Shown in pieces: positions 25,557 through 35,851 of a DNA stretch of 59,479 nucleotides. A program made the position numbers and the translations under genes. This stretch comes from Rhodospirillaceae bacterium. Its GTDB lineage: Bacteria > Pseudomonadota > Alphaproteobacteria > Reyranellales > Reyranellaceae. The number at the start of each line of letters is the position of its first letter. Position 1 is the stretch's first letter. Location of the stretch: the NCBI GenBank assembly GCA_009772935.1, contig WOUR01000042.1, positions 1 through 59,479 on the forward strand, given 5' to 3'. The notes under the pieces were generated by a model, which was not told the origin of the DNA, ran no database searches, and saw only the letters and a program-made list of their open reading frames with translations.

Positions 25557-26744
25557 TCAGGAATACAGGTCGAACAGCCGCCGGTGCTCGTCGAGGGCGA
25601 AGCGGTCGGTCATGCCGGCGATGTAGTCGGCGACCACGCGGGCGCGGGCGTGGGTGCCGGCCTGCTCGGCCTTCTCGCGCCACGGCGAGGGCAGACAGTT
25701 GGGCTCCGCGAACAGGAGCTCGAACAGGTCGACCACGACGCGGCGGGCCTTGGAATGCGACCGGTTGAGCTTCCAGTGCTCGTACATGCGCGTGTAGAGG
25801 AAGCGCTTCACGGTCTTCTCGGTCTCGGCCATCGCCTCGGAAAAAGCCACGACCGGGCGGCCGAGCGCCCGGATGTCGGCCACCGATTTCGGGGCGGCAT
25901 CGCCGAGCCGTCGCCGCGTCTCGGCCACCACGTCCTCGACCATGGCGTTGATCACCCGCCGCACTGCCTCGTGGATCAGCCGCGTCTGGTCGATGCCGGG
26001 ATACTTGGCGCTCACCAGCGAGAACATCTCGCCGACCAGCGGTAAGTCGAGCAGATCCGCGACCTCGAACAGGCCGGCCCGCAACCCGTCGTCGATGTCG
26101 TGGTTGTTGTAGGCGATGTCGTCGCTCAGCGCCGCCACCTGCGCCTCCGGCCCGGCATGGCCGTCGAGCTCGAGGTCGTGGTCCTTGCAATAGTCGACGA
26201 TGGCGGCCGGCAGTTCGCCCAGCGCGCGGCCCGGCTTCAGCAGCGGCCCGTTGTGCTTGACCGCGCCCTCGAGCGTCTCCCAGGTGAGGTTCAGCCCATT
26301 GAACTCGGCATAGCGGTCCTCGAGCTTGGTGAGGATGCGCAGCGTCTGGGCGTTGTGGTCGAAGCCGGCATAGGGCGCCATGACGCCGTGCAGCGCCTCC
26401 TCGCCGGCATGGCCGAACGGCGTGTGGCCGAGATCGTGGGCCAGCGCCACCGCCTCGCCGAGATCCTCGTCGAGGCGCAGCACACGGCAGATCGTGCGCG
26501 TGATCTGGGCGACTTCCAGCGAATGGGTGAGACGCGTGCGGTAATGATCGCCCTCGTGGAACACGAAGACCTGCGTCTTGTGCTTCAGTCGCCGGAACGC
26601 CGTCGAATGGATGATGCGGTCGCGGTCGCGCTGGAACGGGCTGCGACTCGGCGACTCAGCCTCGCGATGATAGCGTCCCTTGCTCTGCCACGGCAGCGTC
26701 GCATAGGGCGCCAGCGCCTCGTGTCGCCACATCTCCTCGGCCAA
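25557..26744 (-). CDS. dgt: Deoxyguanosinetriphosphate triphosphohydrolase-like protein
   Basis: The 395-residue HD-domain enzyme splits dNTPs to deoxynucleosides and triphosphate. It has RDRIIHSTAFRRLKHKTQVF, the metal His in RLTHSLEVAQ (H74), and LAHDLGHTPFGHAGEEAL with the HD dyad H103-D104. The length and C-terminal region fit the short, type 2 dGTPases of Alphaproteobacteria. It heads the minus-strand block in front of argS. Confidence 0.95.
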   Translation of the reverse strand: MAEEMWRHEALAPYATLPWQSKGRYHREAESPSRSPFQRDRDRIIHSTAFRRLKHKTQVFVFHEGDHYRTRLTHSLEVAQITRTICRVLRLDEDLGEAVALAHDLGHTPFGHAGEEALHGVMAPYAGFDHNAQTLRILTKLEDRYAEFNGLNLTWETLEGAVKHNGPLLKPGRALGELPAAIVDYCKDHDLELDGHAGPEAQVAALSDDIAYNNHDIDDGLRAGLFEVADLLDLPLVGEMFSLVSAKYPGIDQTRLIHEAVRRVINAMVEDVVAETRRRLGDAAPKSVADIRALGRPVVAFSEAMAETEKTVKRFLYTRMYEHWKLNRSHSKARRVVVDLFELLFAEPNCLPSPWREKAEQAGTHARARVVADYIAGMTDRFALDEHRRLFDLYS

Positions 26745-26807
26745 ACGCGGTCCTCCTGCAGGGCCGCGTTTCTACGCCGTCCGGATCGGAATGGCTACTT
26801 GACGCCC

Positions 26808-27239
26808 CTATTTAACCAGGGTGACGGGCACCTTCGAGTGGGCGATCACGTCCTGTGCCACCGAGCCCAGAAGGACGCCGGCGAGACCCGTGTGGCCACG
26901 CGTGCCCATCACCACCAGCCCGGCGCCCAGCTTCCGCACGAAGTCAGCGACGATCTCGCCCTGCCGGCCGACGCCGACATGCTTCCTGGCCGTAACCGAG
27001 GCCTTCCCGGCCAGTGCCAACGCCGACGCGAGGGCCTTCTCGCCCTCTTCCCGGTGATAGGAATCGATCTGCTCGCGCGACACGAACGTCGAGACGGCGC
27101 CGCCGACGTTCGGCTGCACGTTCAACAGATGCAGCTCGGCCGCACAGCCGGTGGCGATCATGTCCAACGCATGCTGGACGGCGCGATCGGAGGTCTCCGA
27201 ACCGTCGACCGCAACGAGGATGGCATTGATCTTGTGCAT
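26808..27239 (-). CDS. Universal stress protein (UspA family)
   Basis: The 143-residue protein has the single Usp domain: an N-terminal strand INAILVAVDGSETSDRAV with the ATP-contacting Asp, and the nucleotide-binding GTRGHTGLAGVLLGSVAQDVIAHSKVPVTLVK at the C-terminus (in two parts, fits the GxxGx9GS ATP motif). ATG at 27237-27239 is chosen; the upstream open frame runs inside terC. The 5-bp gap to the TerC gene shows that they form one operon, suggesting a role in the same stress response. Confidence 0.92.
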   Translation of the reverse strand: MHKINAILVAVDGSETSDRAVQHALDMIATGCAAELHLLNVQPNVGGAVSTFVSREQIDSYHREEGEKALASALALAGKASVTARKHVGVGRQGEIVADFVRKLGAGLVVMGTRGHTGLAGVLLGSVAQDVIAHSKVPVTLVK

Positions 27240-27244
27240 GGTCG

Positions 27245-27973
27245 CTACTCCTTGCCCTTGTCGGTCGCGAGGTCCACCGGATCGTGTGCCCTGTGCTTCT
27301 GCTTCGCCCGGTGCTGCAGGAAGAAGCCGACGACGACGACCAGCACGGCACAGCCGACCTCGAGGATCGTCTTGGCGTGCGGCGTGAGGGCCGTGAGCTT
27401 GGCGGCATAGCCCGGGTCGGTGGCCAGCACCTCGCCCGCGATCCAGCCCAGCAGCGCTCCGCCGGCGATGACGATGATCGGGAAGCGGTTCAGGAGCGCC
27501 ATGATCAGCGTGGCGCCGAACACGATCAGGGGAATGGAGATGATGAGGCCCAGAACCATCAGCGTCGTGTCGCCCTTGGCGGCGGCGGCGATGGCAATGG
27601 CATTGTCGAGGCTCATCACGGCATCGGCGATGATGATAGTGCGGATGGCCGAGCCCAGGGAGCTGGCCGCCTTGACACCGTCCTCGCTCTCTTCCTCGCC
27701 CTGCACCAGCTTGACGCCGATCCACAGCAGCAGCATGCCGCCGATAAGCTTCAGGAAGGGGACAGAAAGCAGGTAATCGACGATCAGGACGAAGAGAATT
27801 CGCAGCAGGATGGCGCCGCCGCTGCCGATGATGATGGCCGGCCGCTGGTGCTTCTTTTCCAGATTCCGGCACGCCAGCGCGATGACCAGCGCATTGTCAC
27901 CCGACAGGATGATGTTCACCAGAATGATCTGGGTCAGACCGCTCCAGAAAGCGGGCGTCAGCTCAAATCCCAT
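27245..27973 (-). CDS. TerC family integral membrane protein (YjbE type)
   Basis: The 242-residue protein has seven predicted membrane segments and the acidic SGDNALVIALA (about 24-34) and MSLDNAIAIAAAAKGD motifs of TerC. Members are linked to tellurite resistance or to manganese export and metallation of secreted proteins. The C-terminal tail is charged. It leads a two-gene operon with the universal stress protein and is divergent from gpt over a 121-bp region. Confidence 0.92.
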   Translation of the reverse strand: MGFELTPAFWSGLTQIILVNIILSGDNALVIALACRNLEKKHQRPAIIIGSGGAILLRILFVLIVDYLLSVPFLKLIGGMLLLWIGVKLVQGEEESEDGVKAASSLGSAIRTIIIADAVMSLDNAIAIAAAAKGDTTLMVLGLIISIPLIVFGATLIMALLNRFPIIVIAGGALLGWIAGEVLATDPGYAAKLTALTPHAKTILEVGCAVLVVVVGFFLQHRAKQKHRAHDPVDLATDKGKE

Positions 27974-28094
27974 TTTGCAGCGGTCCCTTGCCGAATTTCC
28001 CTGTGGCCTATGCTTCTAAGCTTCGGCCGAAGGTGTTAGTGCAGCCCTCCCGAAGGGGCAAGCCAAACCGGACAGGATCCAGGGACGAAATCGC

Positions 28095-28594
28095 ATGGCG
28101 GGCAGTGCTGGCTACAACAGGATGTTCCCCGTCTCGTGGACGGAATTGCATCGCGACGCCCGGGCGCTCGCCTGGCGGCTGGCCGACCTCGGGCCGTTCA
28201 AGGGCCTGGTCGCGATCACCCGCGGCGGTCTCGTGCCGGCGGCGATCGTCGCACGCGAACTGAACCTTCGGCTGATCGATACGATCTGCTGTTCGACCTA
28301 CGACCGCATGGAACGCGGCACCAAGGTGGAACTACTGAAGGGCACCTCTGCCGAGCAGGAAAAAGGCGCCGGCTGGCTGATCGTCGACGACCTGGTTGAC
28401 ACCGGCGTCACCGCCCGCGCCGTCCGCGCCATGTTGCCGGAGGCCCATTTCGCCACGGTCTATGCAAAGCCCGCCGGCCGGCCAGTGGTCGACAGCTACG
28501 TCACCGAGGTCAGCCAGGACACCTGGATCCTGTTCCCGTGGGATCAGGAGGCCGTCATGGCCAAGACCGTCATCGAACTGAAGGGCGACGCCAA

Positions 28595-28598
<4 letters not shown>
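28095..28598 (+). CDS. gpt: Xanthine-guanine phosphoribosyltransferase
   Basis: The 167-residue purine salvage enzyme has the PRPP-binding motif WLIVDDLVDTG (94-104), ITRGGLVPA (41-49) and the hypoxanthine/xanthine-specific ILFPWDQ near the C-terminus. It converts guanine and xanthine with PRPP to their nucleotides. A xanthine/guanine salvage enzyme here may relate loosely to the purine-type hydrolases at 43-45 kb, but they are 15 kb apart. Its stop codon overlaps the start of the downstream oxidoreductase by four bases. Confidence 0.95.
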
Positions 28599-29608
<1,010 letters not shown>

Positions 29609-29620
29609 GAAGCAGATCCC

Positions 29621-30607
29621 ATGATCAAGCGTCGTCTGTTCAGCGCCGGCCTGCTCGCCGCGCCCTTCGTGAAGCCCACTTTCGCCCAGAACGCACAATC
29701 GGCCTGGCAACCCTCGGGGCCAATCAAGATGGTCGTGGCCTATCCGGCCGGCGGCCCCACCGACGTGATCGCCCGCATCGTCGCCGCCGACATCTCCGGC
29801 CCGCTCGGCCAGCAGGTCGTGGTCGAGAACATCTCGGGTGGCGCCGGCGCCATCGGCACCCGTGCCGTCGCCAAGGCCAAGCCGGACGGACAGACCATCA
29901 CGTTCGGCAACAACCAGACCCACGGCAACAACATGTTCATGCTGAAGGAGCCGGGCTACGATGCGGTGAAGGATTTCGCGCCGCTGGCCGGCGCCGGCGC
30001 CTTCGAGCACGTCTTCGTCGTGCGCAAGGACCTGCCGGTGAAGAACATCCAGGAACTGATCGCGCTCGCCAAGTCCAAGCCCGGCGAACTGAACTACGGC
30101 TCGACCGGCATCGGCTCGGGCTCGCATCTCTCGACCGAACTGTTCATGGCGCGCACCGGCACCAAGATGACCCAGGTTCCCTATCGCGGCGCGCCGCCGC
30201 TGGTGCAGGACCTGGTCGCCGGCCGCATCGACATCTCCAACTCGACCCTGCCCAGTGTGCTGGCGCAGATCAAGGCGGGCACCATCCGCGCCATCGCGAT
30301 CGGCAGCGCCAAGCGCAATCCTCAGCTCCCCGACGTGCCCACACTCGAGGAGCAGGGCGTGACCGGCGCCAATGCCTCGTCGTGGGCCGCCTTCTTCGCG
30401 CCGGCGGCGACGCCGCAGCCCGCGCTCGACCGCCTCTCGGGCGAGATCATGAAGAGCCTGAAGAAGCCCGAGGTCGTCGAGAAAATCGACAAGCTCGGCT
30501 TCACCGTCGAACCGCGCGACCCGGCGCAGTTCAAGCCCTACCAGGAGCGCGAGATCGCGACCTGGGTGAAGATCGCCAAGGATGCCGGGATCGAGCCGGG
30601 AGAATAG
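29621..30607 (+). CDS. Bug/TctC-type periplasmic solute-binding protein, orphan
   Basis: The 328-residue protein starts with an RR-containing signal peptide (MIKRRLFSAGLLAAP..FAQ) that may use Tat or Sec. The mature part is TctC-like: IKMVVAYPAGGPTDVIARI, NISGGAGAIGT, GSHLSTELFMARTGTKMTQVPYRGAPPLVQDLVAGRIDI (read in blocks) and LDRLSGEIMKSLKKPEV. Such proteins bind carboxylates and amides for tripartite tricarboxylate transporters or sense them. No TctA/TctB membrane partners are in the window. Its position inside a catabolic gene row suggests that it captures the acid processed by the neighbouring enzymes. Confidence 0.93.
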   Translation: MIKRRLFSAGLLAAPFVKPTFAQNAQSAWQPSGPIKMVVAYPAGGPTDVIARIVAADISGPLGQQVVVENISGGAGAIGTRAVAKAKPDGQTITFGNNQTHGNNMFMLKEPGYDAVKDFAPLAGAGAFEHVFVVRKDLPVKNIQELIALAKSKPGELNYGSTGIGSGSHLSTELFMARTGTKMTQVPYRGAPPLVQDLVAGRIDISNSTLPSVLAQIKAGTIRAIAIGSAKRNPQLPDVPTLEEQGVTGANASSWAAFFAPAATPQPALDRLSGEIMKSLKKPEVVEKIDKLGFTVEPRDPAQFKPYQEREIATWVKIAKDAGIEPGE

Positions 30608-30615
30608 GCCGCGCC

Positions 30616-32652
30616 ATGAAGAACCTCTGGTCCGACGACGACGCCCGGCAAGCCATCGCCAGCCACGCCGCCAAGGGCATCGGCGAGGACCGGGCCCTGC
30701 GCGTCTACACCACGCGCCTGCTGGGCGGCGAGCCGAAGCTGGTGCTGCACGGCGGCGGCAACACCTCGGTGAAGACCCGCATGGCCGACGTCACCGGCCA
30801 GCCGCTCGACGTGCTCTGCGTCAAGGGCAGCGGCTGGGACATGGGCACCATCGAGGCGCCCGGCCTGCCCGCCGTCCGCCTCGCGCCGTTGCGCGAGCTG
30901 CAGGGGCTGCAGGCGCTCGGCGACGAGGACATGGTAAACGTCCAGCGCGCCAACCTGCTCGACAGCAAGGCGCCCAACCCCTCGGTCGAGACGCTGCTTC
31001 ATGCGTTCCTGCCGCACAAATTCATCGACCATACGCATTCCAACGCGGTGCTGGCGCTGACCGACCAGCCCGACGGCGCCGAGCTGGCCGCCGATCTCTA
31101 CGGCAAGCGCGCGGCGCTGGTGCCCTACGTCATGCCGGGCTTCGCGCTGGCAAAGACGACCGCCGAGGTCGCGAAGGCGAACCCCCACGTCGAGGGGCTG
31201 ATCCTGCTGAAGCACGGCATCTTCACGATGGGCGCTACGGCGGAAGAAGCCTATGTCCGCATGATCGACCTCGTGACGATGGCCGAGCGGCGTCTCGCCA
31301 AGGCCACGCGCAAGATCTTCCCGAGCGCCAACCTGCCGGCGAAGTTCGCGACGGCGGCCGAAATCGCACCGATCCTGCGCGGCCTGTTTTCGCTGCCGGC
31401 GAAGAGCGGCGGCCGCGAAGCAGCACAACGGTTCGTGTTCGAGTTCCGCAGTTCGCCCGAGATCCTGGCCTATGTGAACGGCAGGGAGATCGCGCGCTAC
31501 AGCCAGCAGGGTCCGGTGACTCCCGACCATGCGATCCGCACCAAGAACGTGGCCTTCATCGCGCCGGCGCCGGAAGCTGGCAAGCTGGATACGTTCAAGA
31601 GCGAGACCCAAGCGGCGCTGACCAAGTTCGCCGCCGACTATCACGCCTATTTCATGCGCTACAACGGCAAGCAGATCTGGGCGAAGAAGGAGCTCGACCC
31701 GATCCCGCGCGTGGCGCTGGTCCCCGGCGTCGGCCTGTTCGGCATCGGCAACAGCTCGAAGGACGCGAAGATCGCGGCGGATCTCGCCGAGACGACGGTG
31801 GCGGTGATCGCCGACGCCGAGCGGCTCGGCACCTATGAGTGCATTCCCGAGTCCGACATCTTCGACATCGAATACTGGTCGCTCGAGCAGGCGAAGCTCA
31901 GCGCCGCGGCCGAGAAGCCGCTGGCGCGGCGCATCGTGGTCGTGACCGGCGGCGCCTCGGGCATCGGCGCGGCCACGGCCGCCGCCTTCGCCCGCGAGGG
32001 CGCCGAGGTGGCGGTGCTCGACCGCGACGTTTCGAAGGTGAAGGGCTTCGGCGTCGCCTGTGACGTAACCGATCCGAAGTCGGTACGTGAAGCGTTCGAC
32101 ACGGTCGCGGCGACTTTCGGCGGCGTCGACATCGTGGTGTCCAATGCCGGTGCCGCCTGGCAGGGACGCATCGGCGATGTCGACGAGGCCGTGCTGCGCC
32201 AGAGCTTCGAACTCAATTTCTGGGCCCATCAGAGCGTAGCGCAGAATGCCGTGCGCATCATGCGCACCCAGGATCTGGGCGGCTGCCTGCTGTTCAACAC
32301 CTCCAAGCAGGCGGTGAATCCGGGGCCGGACTTCGGCCCCTACGGCCTGCCCAAGGCCGCGACGCTGTTCCTGATGCGCCAGTACGCGCTCGACCATGGC
32401 GGCGACGGCATCCGCGCCAACGCCGTCAACGCCGACCGCATCCGCACCGGTCTGCTGACGGACGAGATGATCGCCCAGCGGTCGAAGGCCCGCGGCCTCA
32501 GCGAGGCCGATTACATGGGAGGCAACCTGCTCGGCCTCGAAGTCACGGCCGATGACGTGGCGCAGGCCTTCGTTTCGCTGGCCAAAGCGGCGAAGACGAC
32601 GGGCGCTGTCACGACCGTGGACGGTGGTAACATCGCGGCCGCCCTGCGCTAG
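30616..32652 (+). CDS. Bifunctional class II aldolase / short-chain dehydrogenase
   Basis: The 678-residue protein fuses two enzymes. Residues about 15-230 form a class II aldolase/adducin domain with GGGNTSVKTR and the metal-binding FIDHTHSNAVLAL; residues about 440-678 form an SDR with VVVTGGASGIGAATAAAFAREGAEVAVLDRD (blocks), the Ser-Tyr-Lys region (LLFNTSKQAVNPGPDFGPYGLPKAATL) and a Gly-rich cofactor site. The fold order resembles rhamnulose-1-phosphate aldolase/lactaldehyde dehydrogenase fusions (RhaD family). The substrate is probably a sugar-acid or ketose phosphate, but is not determined. ATG at 30616 lies 8 bp after the Bug gene, and a TauD-like gene follows after 25 bp. Confidence 0.93.
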   Translation: MKNLWSDDDARQAIASHAAKGIGEDRALRVYTTRLLGGEPKLVLHGGGNTSVKTRMADVTGQPLDVLCVKGSGWDMGTIEAPGLPAVRLAPLRELQGLQALGDEDMVNVQRANLLDSKAPNPSVETLLHAFLPHKFIDHTHSNAVLALTDQPDGAELAADLYGKRAALVPYVMPGFALAKTTAEVAKANPHVEGLILLKHGIFTMGATAEEAYVRMIDLVTMAERRLAKATRKIFPSANLPAKFATAAEIAPILRGLFSLPAKSGGREAAQRFVFEFRSSPEILAYVNGREIARYSQQGPVTPDHAIRTKNVAFIAPAPEAGKLDTFKSETQAALTKFAADYHAYFMRYNGKQIWAKKELDPIPRVALVPGVGLFGIGNSSKDAKIAADLAETTVAVIADAERLGTYECIPESDIFDIEYWSLEQAKLSAAAEKPLARRIVVVTGGASGIGAATAAAFAREGAEVAVLDRDVSKVKGFGVACDVTDPKSVREAFDTVAATFGGVDIVVSNAGAAWQGRIGDVDEAVLRQSFELNFWAHQSVAQNAVRIMRTQDLGGCLLFNTSKQAVNPGPDFGPYGLPKAATLFLMRQYALDHGGDGIRANAVNADRIRTGLLTDEMIAQRSKARGLSEADYMGGNLLGLEVTADDVAQAFVSLAKAAKTTGAVTTVDGGNIAAALR

Positions 32653-32677
32653 GGCTCCTCACCCAAGGGAGGTCCCG

Positions 32678-33595
32678 TTGCCGATCGAGACTCGTCCGCT
32701 CCAGCCGCTGCAGCCCCACTTCGCCGCCGAGATGACCGGCATCGACGCGACGCGGCCGCTGACGCCGGCCGAAGTGGCGGCGATCGAGGCCGGCATGGAC
32801 AAGTACGCCGTGCTGGTGCTGCCCGGCCAGGACATGACGGACGAGCAGCAACTCGCCTTCACGCGCAACTTCGGCCCCCTGCAGGAAGGCGCCAACACCA
32901 CGCTGACGGCGACCACGATGCGCCTGGGTGAAGCCTTCGCCGACGTCTCCAACCTCGACAAGGACAACAAGCGGCTCGAACGTGACGACCGCCGCCGCAT
33001 GGCCGCGCTCGGCAACCGGCTGTGGCACTCCGATGCCACCTTCCGCGTCGTGCCGGCGCGCTACTCGCTGCTGAGCGGCCGCATCGTGACCCGCGACGGC
33101 GGCAATACCGAGTTCGCCGACATGCGCGCCGCCTACGACGCACTCGACGAGGCCACCAGGAAGGAGATAGAGGACCTGGTCTGCGAGCATTCGCTGATCT
33201 ATTCACGCGGCCAGCTGGGCTTCACCGACTTCACCGACGAGGAACGCCATCGCATGCGCCCGGTGCTGCACCGGCTGGTGCGCACGCACCCGGTGACCGG
33301 CCGGAAGTCCCTGCTCCTGTCGGCGCATATCGGCGCCATCGTCGGCTGGCCGCGCCCCGAGGCGATGGCCTTCATCCGCGATCTGATGGAGCACGCGACG
33401 CAGCCCGAGTTCGTCTACGTCCATCGCTGGACGAAGCATGACTTCGTGATCTGGGACAATCGCACGACCATGCACCGCGTCCGCCGCTTCGACGACCTCA
33501 ACATCGTCCGCGACATGCGCCGCACCACGACTATGAGCGAAGGCCCGACGGTCGAAGGGCAGCAGGGGACACAACATGAAGATCAAGCTCGGTAG
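32678..33595 (+). CDS. TauD/TfdA family Fe(II)/2-oxoglutarate dioxygenase
   Basis: The 305-residue enzyme has the 2-His-1-carboxylate metal site: WHSDATFR (H117, D119) and the distal His in RTTMHRVRRFD with the 2-oxoglutarate-binding Arg. Family members hydroxylate taurine, 2,4-D or sulfonates. The TTG at 32678 is chosen over later ATGs because GGGAGG stands five bases upstream and the protein then begins PIETRPLQPLQPHFAAEMTGID, the family N-terminus. Its last 20 bp overlap the next gene. It follows the aldolase-SDR gene and probably belongs to the same transcript. Confidence 0.92.
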   Translation: MPIETRPLQPLQPHFAAEMTGIDATRPLTPAEVAAIEAGMDKYAVLVLPGQDMTDEQQLAFTRNFGPLQEGANTTLTATTMRLGEAFADVSNLDKDNKRLERDDRRRMAALGNRLWHSDATFRVVPARYSLLSGRIVTRDGGNTEFADMRAAYDALDEATRKEIEDLVCEHSLIYSRGQLGFTDFTDEERHRMRPVLHRLVRTHPVTGRKSLLLSAHIGAIVGWPRPEAMAFIRDLMEHATQPEFVYVHRWTKHDFVIWDNRTTMHRVRRFDDLNIVRDMRRTTTMSEGPTVEGQQGTQHEDQAR

Positions 33596-34100
33596 CTTTT
33601 CAATCCTGGTGGCGCTGTGTGCCGTACTGTTCGCCGCCCAGGCTGCCGTCGCCAAGGACGTGCGTTATCCGGCGACCGGCAATCCGGCCTTCTCCTTGCG
33701 CATACCCGACGACTGGACGACCGAGGAAGGCGACGACGACAGTCTCCTCCTGGCGAGCGGCGATCACAGCATGGCCTTCGCTCTGATGCTCGAGAAGGGC
33801 GACAAGCCATGGGACGACGACGCCCTCGACGAAATCGCCACAGTGGCGCTCAGGGTCGCGAAAGCGGCCCCGCCGAAACGCAGGGAAGCCACTTCGATCT
33901 CGGGATTCCCGGGCTTTTCCTATCCTTCGGCGACGACGAACGATGCCGGCGAAGTCATCAAGCTGACCGTGTACATCATACGGATCGACAAGACGCACCT
34001 GGCGTTGTTCAACCGGATCGAAGCGGCGGACAATTCGCCGGCGCAACGGAAAGTCGCCGAAGCCGTGCTTCGGAGCATGAAGATCAGTCCGCCACGCTGA
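33576..34100 (+). CDS. Secreted hypothetical protein (174 aa)
   Basis: The product has a clear Sec signal peptide (MKIKLGSFSILVALCAVLFAAQAAVAKDV, cleavage after AVA) and a soluble domain with ATGNPAFSLRIPDDWT at its start and a C-terminal SMKISPPR. The pattern, a short extracytoplasmic protein with FSLRIPDDW and a late amphipathic helix, resembles DUF1795/PsbP-like folds, but I cannot assign it with confidence. The gene overlaps the dioxygenase by 20 bp and its stop lies 6 bp from the end of the convergent GST gene. Confidence 0.7.
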   Translation: MKIKLGSFSILVALCAVLFAAQAAVAKDVRYPATGNPAFSLRIPDDWTTEEGDDDSLLLASGDHSMAFALMLEKGDKPWDDDALDEIATVALRVAKAAPPKRREATSISGFPGFSYPSATTNDAGEVIKLTVYIIRIDKTHLALFNRIEAADNSPAQRKVAEAVLRSMKISPPR

Positions 34101-34106
34101 GGGCCT

Positions 34107-34748
34107 TCAGCGCCCTGCGAACTCCGCGTCCTTCTTCGGAATAAGATCATACGGCAGCGCGAAGCCCGCCATCGCCTTGATGCGGTCGCGCCACGCGGCG
34201 AGATTCGGTCGCGAATCGATCGACAGGCCGCCTTCGTGGGCGAAGACCATGCGGCCCCAGCAGCCAATGTCGGCGATCGAGCAGGCATCGCCCACCAGCC
34301 ATTCGCGTCCCGCCAGAGACTTGTCGGCGAAGTCGAGCGCCGCCTCGGCACCGGGCCGGAAGAAGTTCACGATGTCCTGCGACACATCGGGACGGAAGCG
34401 CGCGAAGTGGCGGACGCGGGCCACGTTGGTGATGGCGTCGTTCTCCCAGGCGAGCCACTCGCGCGCCTGCCAGCGATGCTGCTCGGTCTTGGGCTCGAAG
34501 TACCCGGTCGCGCGTGCGAGATAGTCGAGGATCACGTTCGACATCACCAGCGTCAGGCCGCGATGGCTCAGCACCGGCACCTGGCCGTAGCGGTTGATCG
34601 CGAGGTGCGCGGCTTCCTTCTGCACCCCGTTCTTCAGGTTGACCGTGCGAAACGAGAACGGCAGGCCCGAGAGCGCCAGGAAGAGCATCGGCTTGTAGCT
34701 CGAGCTCGACGTGAAACTGCCGTGCAGAACGAGGCGCTCGTCGCTCAT
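34107..34748 (-). CDS. Glutathione S-transferase family protein
   Basis: The 213-residue protein has an N-terminal thioredoxin-like domain (RLVLHGSFTSSSSYKPMLFLALSGLPF, with Ser/Tyr candidates at about 14-18; the RYGQVPVLSHRGLTLVMSNVILDYLA part includes the cis-Pro and Ser for the glutathione gamma-Glu) and an all-helical C-terminal domain with SIADIGCWGRM. It likely conjugates or isomerises hydrophobic compounds. The start ATG at 34746-34748 is used; upstream sequence does not fit the family. It is divergent from the aldo/keto reductase gene over 64 bp. Confidence 0.9.
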   Translation of the reverse strand: MSDERLVLHGSFTSSSSYKPMLFLALSGLPFSFRTVNLKNGVQKEAAHLAINRYGQVPVLSHRGLTLVMSNVILDYLARATGYFEPKTEQHRWQAREWLAWENDAITNVARVRHFARFRPDVSQDIVNFFRPGAEAALDFADKSLAGREWLVGDACSIADIGCWGRMVFAHEGGLSIDSRPNLAAWRDRIKAMAGFALPYDLIPKKDAEFAGR

Positions 34749-34812
34749 GGGAACTCCTGTGGCATTGGCGGGAGGCAATTCGTACTCTCCCCTTTCCTCG
34801 GAGGAAACGAAC

Positions 34813-35841
34813 ATGACAGCGCTCAAGCGCCGCAAGGTCGGGAAGACCAAACTCGAAGTCACCGAGATCGGGCTCGGCGGCGCGCCCATGGGCGGTTTCC
34901 GCGCCACCATCTCCGATGCGGAGGCGGTGCAGCTCACCAACGACGGGTACGAGTCCGGCATCCGTTACTTCGACACCTCGCCCTTCTACGGCTATGGCCG
35001 CAGCGAGCTGCGCATGGGGGCCGCCCTGCGCGAGAAGCCGCGCGACAGCTACGTGCTGTCGACCAAGATCGGCCGCATCCTGCATGTGCGGAAGCCGGGT
35101 GAGGTTCTGCCCAGGGATTTCCGCGAGAACGGCCTGCCGGGCTTCGTACCCCAGTTCGACTATACCTACGACGGCGTGATGCGGTCGCTGGAGCATTCGC
35201 ACCTGCGTCTGGGGCTCGACAGGATCGACATCGCGCTGGTGCACGACGTGGATTTCTGGACGATCAAGGATCGCGCGATCCTCGACGAACGCTTCAGGAC
35301 GGTGATGGATTCCGGCTTCCGTGCGCTCGACGAGCTGCGCAAAGCGGGCGTGATTTCAGCGATCGGCGTCGGCATCAACGAGAGCGACACCAGCACGCGC
35401 TTCATCAAGGCGGGCGACTTCGACTGCATGCTGTTGGCCGGGCGCTACACCTTGCTGGAACAGGGTGCGCTGGAGGAGTTCCTGCCGGAGTGTACCAGGC
35501 GCGGCGTCTCGGTGATCCTGGGCGGGCCGTACAATTCCGGCATCCTCACCGGCAACGTGAAGACCGGCGCGACGCACGACTATGTCGCCGCGCCGCAGGC
35601 CCTGGTCGACAAGGCGCAAAAGATCGAGGCGGTATGCCGACGGCATGGCGTGCCGCTCGGCGCCGCGGCGATGCAGTTCCCGCTGTTCCACCCCGCCTTC
35701 TGCTCCGTCATCCCGGGCGCGCTCAGCGTCGCGGAAGTGAAGCAGAACGTGGCCCACATGAACGTGAAGATTCCGGTCGAGCTGTGGAGCGAGCTCAAGC
35801 AGACGCAGCTGCTCGACGCCGCGGCACCGACCCCGAACTGA
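34813..35841 (+). CDS. Aldo/keto reductase (fucose/aldose dehydrogenase-like)
   Basis: The 342-residue TIM barrel has the AKR catalytic tetrad: Asp and Tyr in YFDTSPFYGYGRSE, Lys in VLSTKIGR and His in IALVHDVDF. The NAD(P) site appears as VIPGALSVAEVKQN near the C-terminus. It resembles L-fucose/D-threo-aldose 1-dehydrogenases. A GGAGG-type site (CGGAGGAAACGAAC) precedes the ATG. The stop codon lies 10 bp before an amidohydrolase gene; aldose dehydrogenase plus lactonase-type amidohydrolase is a common pair, since the oxidation product would be a lactone. Confidence 0.93.
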   Translation: MTALKRRKVGKTKLEVTEIGLGGAPMGGFRATISDAEAVQLTNDGYESGIRYFDTSPFYGYGRSELRMGAALREKPRDSYVLSTKIGRILHVRKPGEVLPRDFRENGLPGFVPQFDYTYDGVMRSLEHSHLRLGLDRIDIALVHDVDFWTIKDRAILDERFRTVMDSGFRALDELRKAGVISAIGVGINESDTSTRFIKAGDFDCMLLAGRYTLLEQGALEEFLPECTRRGVSVILGGPYNSGILTGNVKTGATHDYVAAPQALVDKAQKIEAVCRRHGVPLGAAAMQFPLFHPAFCSVIPGALSVAEVKQNVAHMNVKIPVELWSELKQTQLLDAAAPTPN

Positions 35842-35851
35842 GGAAGCTCAA

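Noticed and set aside
27989..28014. TTGCCG...TATGCT as a promoter for gpt
   Set aside because: The spacing is only 15 bp and both boxes are weak; I could not call a promoter.
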